This document shows, piece after piece, positions 62,833 through 64,000 of a stretch of 64,000 bases of DNA. The stretch is from contig JALJCQ010000020.1 of the NCBI GenBank assembly GCA_023091665.1, forward strand, positions 310,001-374,000, given 5' to 3'. Within the stretch, counting starts at the first letter, position 1. Each line of letters opens with the position of its first letter. A program made the translations under genes and the position numbers. The notes below the pieces were generated by a model, which did no database searches, had not been told where the DNA came from, and was given only the letters and a program-made list of their open reading frames with translations. The DNA comes from Pythium myriotylum. Taxonomy: Eukaryota; Oomycota; Peronosporomycetes; Pythiales; Pythiaceae.

Positions 62833-63816
62833 ACTCACACGGATACCCCCGCCCAAACACCTCCACAATTAATACTCAACAAAACACACAACACACAAAC
62901 GCACAACACACAACACACACTCCAACCACAACACAACACAACACACTCACTCCACCAACGTCCAATACCACCTCCCCCATCTCCCAAACCCCCACCCTAC
63001 ATGCGCGCATGGTGTACGTAACCTTCCAGGCCCTCTCCTTTCCACCGCGTATCTCTCCAATGTGCTCACCGTCGGTTTGGCTCGTCCTCAGCCGAGGTCC
63101 ATCACCAACCAGTCATCCCACTACACCCTTCTACAACAAAACAAACGCTGTCTCGTTTGAAACAACCTCGCACTGCCACCCACGCCACCCACGCCACCCA
63201 CGCCACGCCACCGACGCCACCCACGTCGCTTCTCGGGGGCCTCCCCTTCAGCTCTCCTCCCTTCTCGTGCTTGCCACGTCTACGCCACGCGGTTGGAACC
63301 AAACAACCAGCCCACGCGCCGTCGCAATACTTACTCTCACCGACATCCCAACCAACAAGATGATGGAGACGGAGGACACGACAGCCTCCACATGGAGTGT
63401 ACACTCGATGCAGAGACAGAGCGTGGAGGTAGCGGGCTACAGCCAGTCCAACCAGCCCAACACACTGGGTTGGCGTCCTGCGTATGGATATCCTCTTCCG
63501 CCAGTCCTCGCCCTCTTGATCGTCGTGTTCTCGGTTCTGGCCCGGTGCATCGTCCTTGGTGTGGTCTGGCGGGGGTGGATACCTGCTACCTGGTCTACGT
63601 TACTCCTCGAGGAGTTTCGGGCTTCGCTGGTGGGTGGCCGCCCGTGTGGGCGCGGGAGTGCGGTGGAGGTGTGCGTGTGTGTGTGTGCGTGTGTGTGTAA
63701 GAGAGGGTGTGTGTGGGTGTGAGGGAGAATGTGTGGGTGTGGGTGTGAGAGAGGGTGTGTGTGGTGTGTGCGAAGGTGGCAGAAGGTGCTATAATGTGCA
63801 AAAAGGTGGAGCAAAG

Positions 63817-63889
63817 TATCAATGGAGGGGATCGAACCCTCGATCTCAAGCGTGTGAAGCTTGCGTCCTAACCACTAGACGACACTGAC
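63817..63889 (-). tRNA. trnV-CAC: tRNA-Val (CAC), copy 59
   Basis: Unit 59 (63009 to the window edge), three minisatellite copies, G at the dimorphic site; the sequence ends inside its CA tract. T5 stop at 63800-63804. Confidence 0.93.
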
Positions 63890-64000
63890 ACTCACACGGA
63901 TACCCCCGCCCAAACACCTCCACAATTAATACTCAACAAAACACACAACACACACAAACGCACAACACACAACACACACTCCAACCACAACACAACACAA

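Larger units (their letters stand above)
1..64000. repeat. Tandem array of ~1.06-kb tRNA-Val units
   Basis: The whole window is head-to-tail copies of one unit, each with a single minus-strand tRNA. Full-unit lengths are 1,059 bp (17 units), 1,057, 1,080, 1,037, 1,050, 1,180 and rarer values from 1,024 to 1,201 bp. The differences are explained by a few events: the 9-bp minisatellite (3, 2 or 1 copies), a 121-bp duplication (10 units), a 21-bp duplication (8 units), a 22-bp deletion in the TG tract (10 units), a 26-bp duplication (2 units), and small TG or CA tract changes. One dimorphic C/G base (6193 in unit 6) is G in 15 units. Unit 0 (1-585) is truncated on its left and unit 59 (63009-64000) on its right, so array length is a minimum. 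Units are otherwise nearly identical, which implies recent homogenisation. Confidence 0.98.

Noticed and set aside
1..64000. CRISPR array
   Set aside because: Repeats are about 1 kb and near-identical throughout; there are no short direct repeats with unique spacers and no cas genes.
1..64000. 5S or other rRNA gene in the spacer
   Set aside because: I found no rRNA-like sequence; the only T5 stop belongs to the tRNA.
1..64000. Mobile element (tRNA-derived SINE or retrotransposon) as the source of the repeats
   Set aside because: Copies are strictly head to tail with no target-site duplications, poly-A tails, LTRs or reverse transcriptase; the tRNA is intact rather than a degraded SINE head.
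1..64000. Pure assembly artefact
   Set aside because: Units carry distinct, ordered combinations of variants, which simple duplication of one sequence would not give. Exact copy number still cannot be judged from the sequence alone.

Overview
The window is one uninterrupted tandem array. A unit of about 1.06 kb is repeated head to tail from the first base to the last: 58 complete units, plus a partial unit at each end. Nothing non-repetitive is present, so the array extends past both edges and is longer than 64 kb. I phase units on the ATG that overlaps a CATGCGCGCATG palindrome; unit 1 starts at 586 and unit 59 at 63009.

Each unit carries one gene I can support: a 73-nt tRNA on the minus strand that folds into a complete cloverleaf with anticodon CAC (tRNA-Val, decoding GUG). 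There are 60 copies, all in the same orientation, and I saw no base difference among them. Each has an intragenic B box, a near-consensus A box, no encoded CCA, and a T5 run starting 13 nt past its 3' end. This is a typical RNA polymerase III gene and it points to a eukaryotic nuclear genome. The DNA looks moderately GC-rich with strongly A/C-biased and G/T-biased spacers. Tandem tRNA arrays are known from Entamoeba, but that genome is very AT-rich, so this is more likely another eukaryote, perhaps a GC-rich protist. I cannot name the species.

The unit, in plus-strand order, is: (1) the palindrome and about 160 bp of unique sequence; (2) a CCACCCACG minisatellite with 1-3 adjacent copies; (3) about 400 bp of unique spacer, including the segments duplicated in some units (121 bp and 21 bp) and a CTCCTCGAGGAG palindrome; (4) a TG-rich tract of about 100 bp; (5) the T5 terminator and the tRNA; (6) a TATA-like patch 36-42 bp upstream of the tRNA; (7) a CA-rich tract of about 80 bp followed by C-rich sequence. 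The tRNA therefore lies between two roughly complementary TG and CA tracts.

Units differ almost only by a small set of indels and a few single-base variants. The basic unit is 1,059 bp; full units range from 1,024 to 1,201 bp. Shared variants occur in neighbouring units and in at least one multi-unit block repeated about 24.5 kb away (units 12-14 and 35-37). This is the signature of unequal exchange and segmental amplification in a concertedly evolving array. Long open frames occur on both strands in every unit, but I do not accept any as a protein gene.
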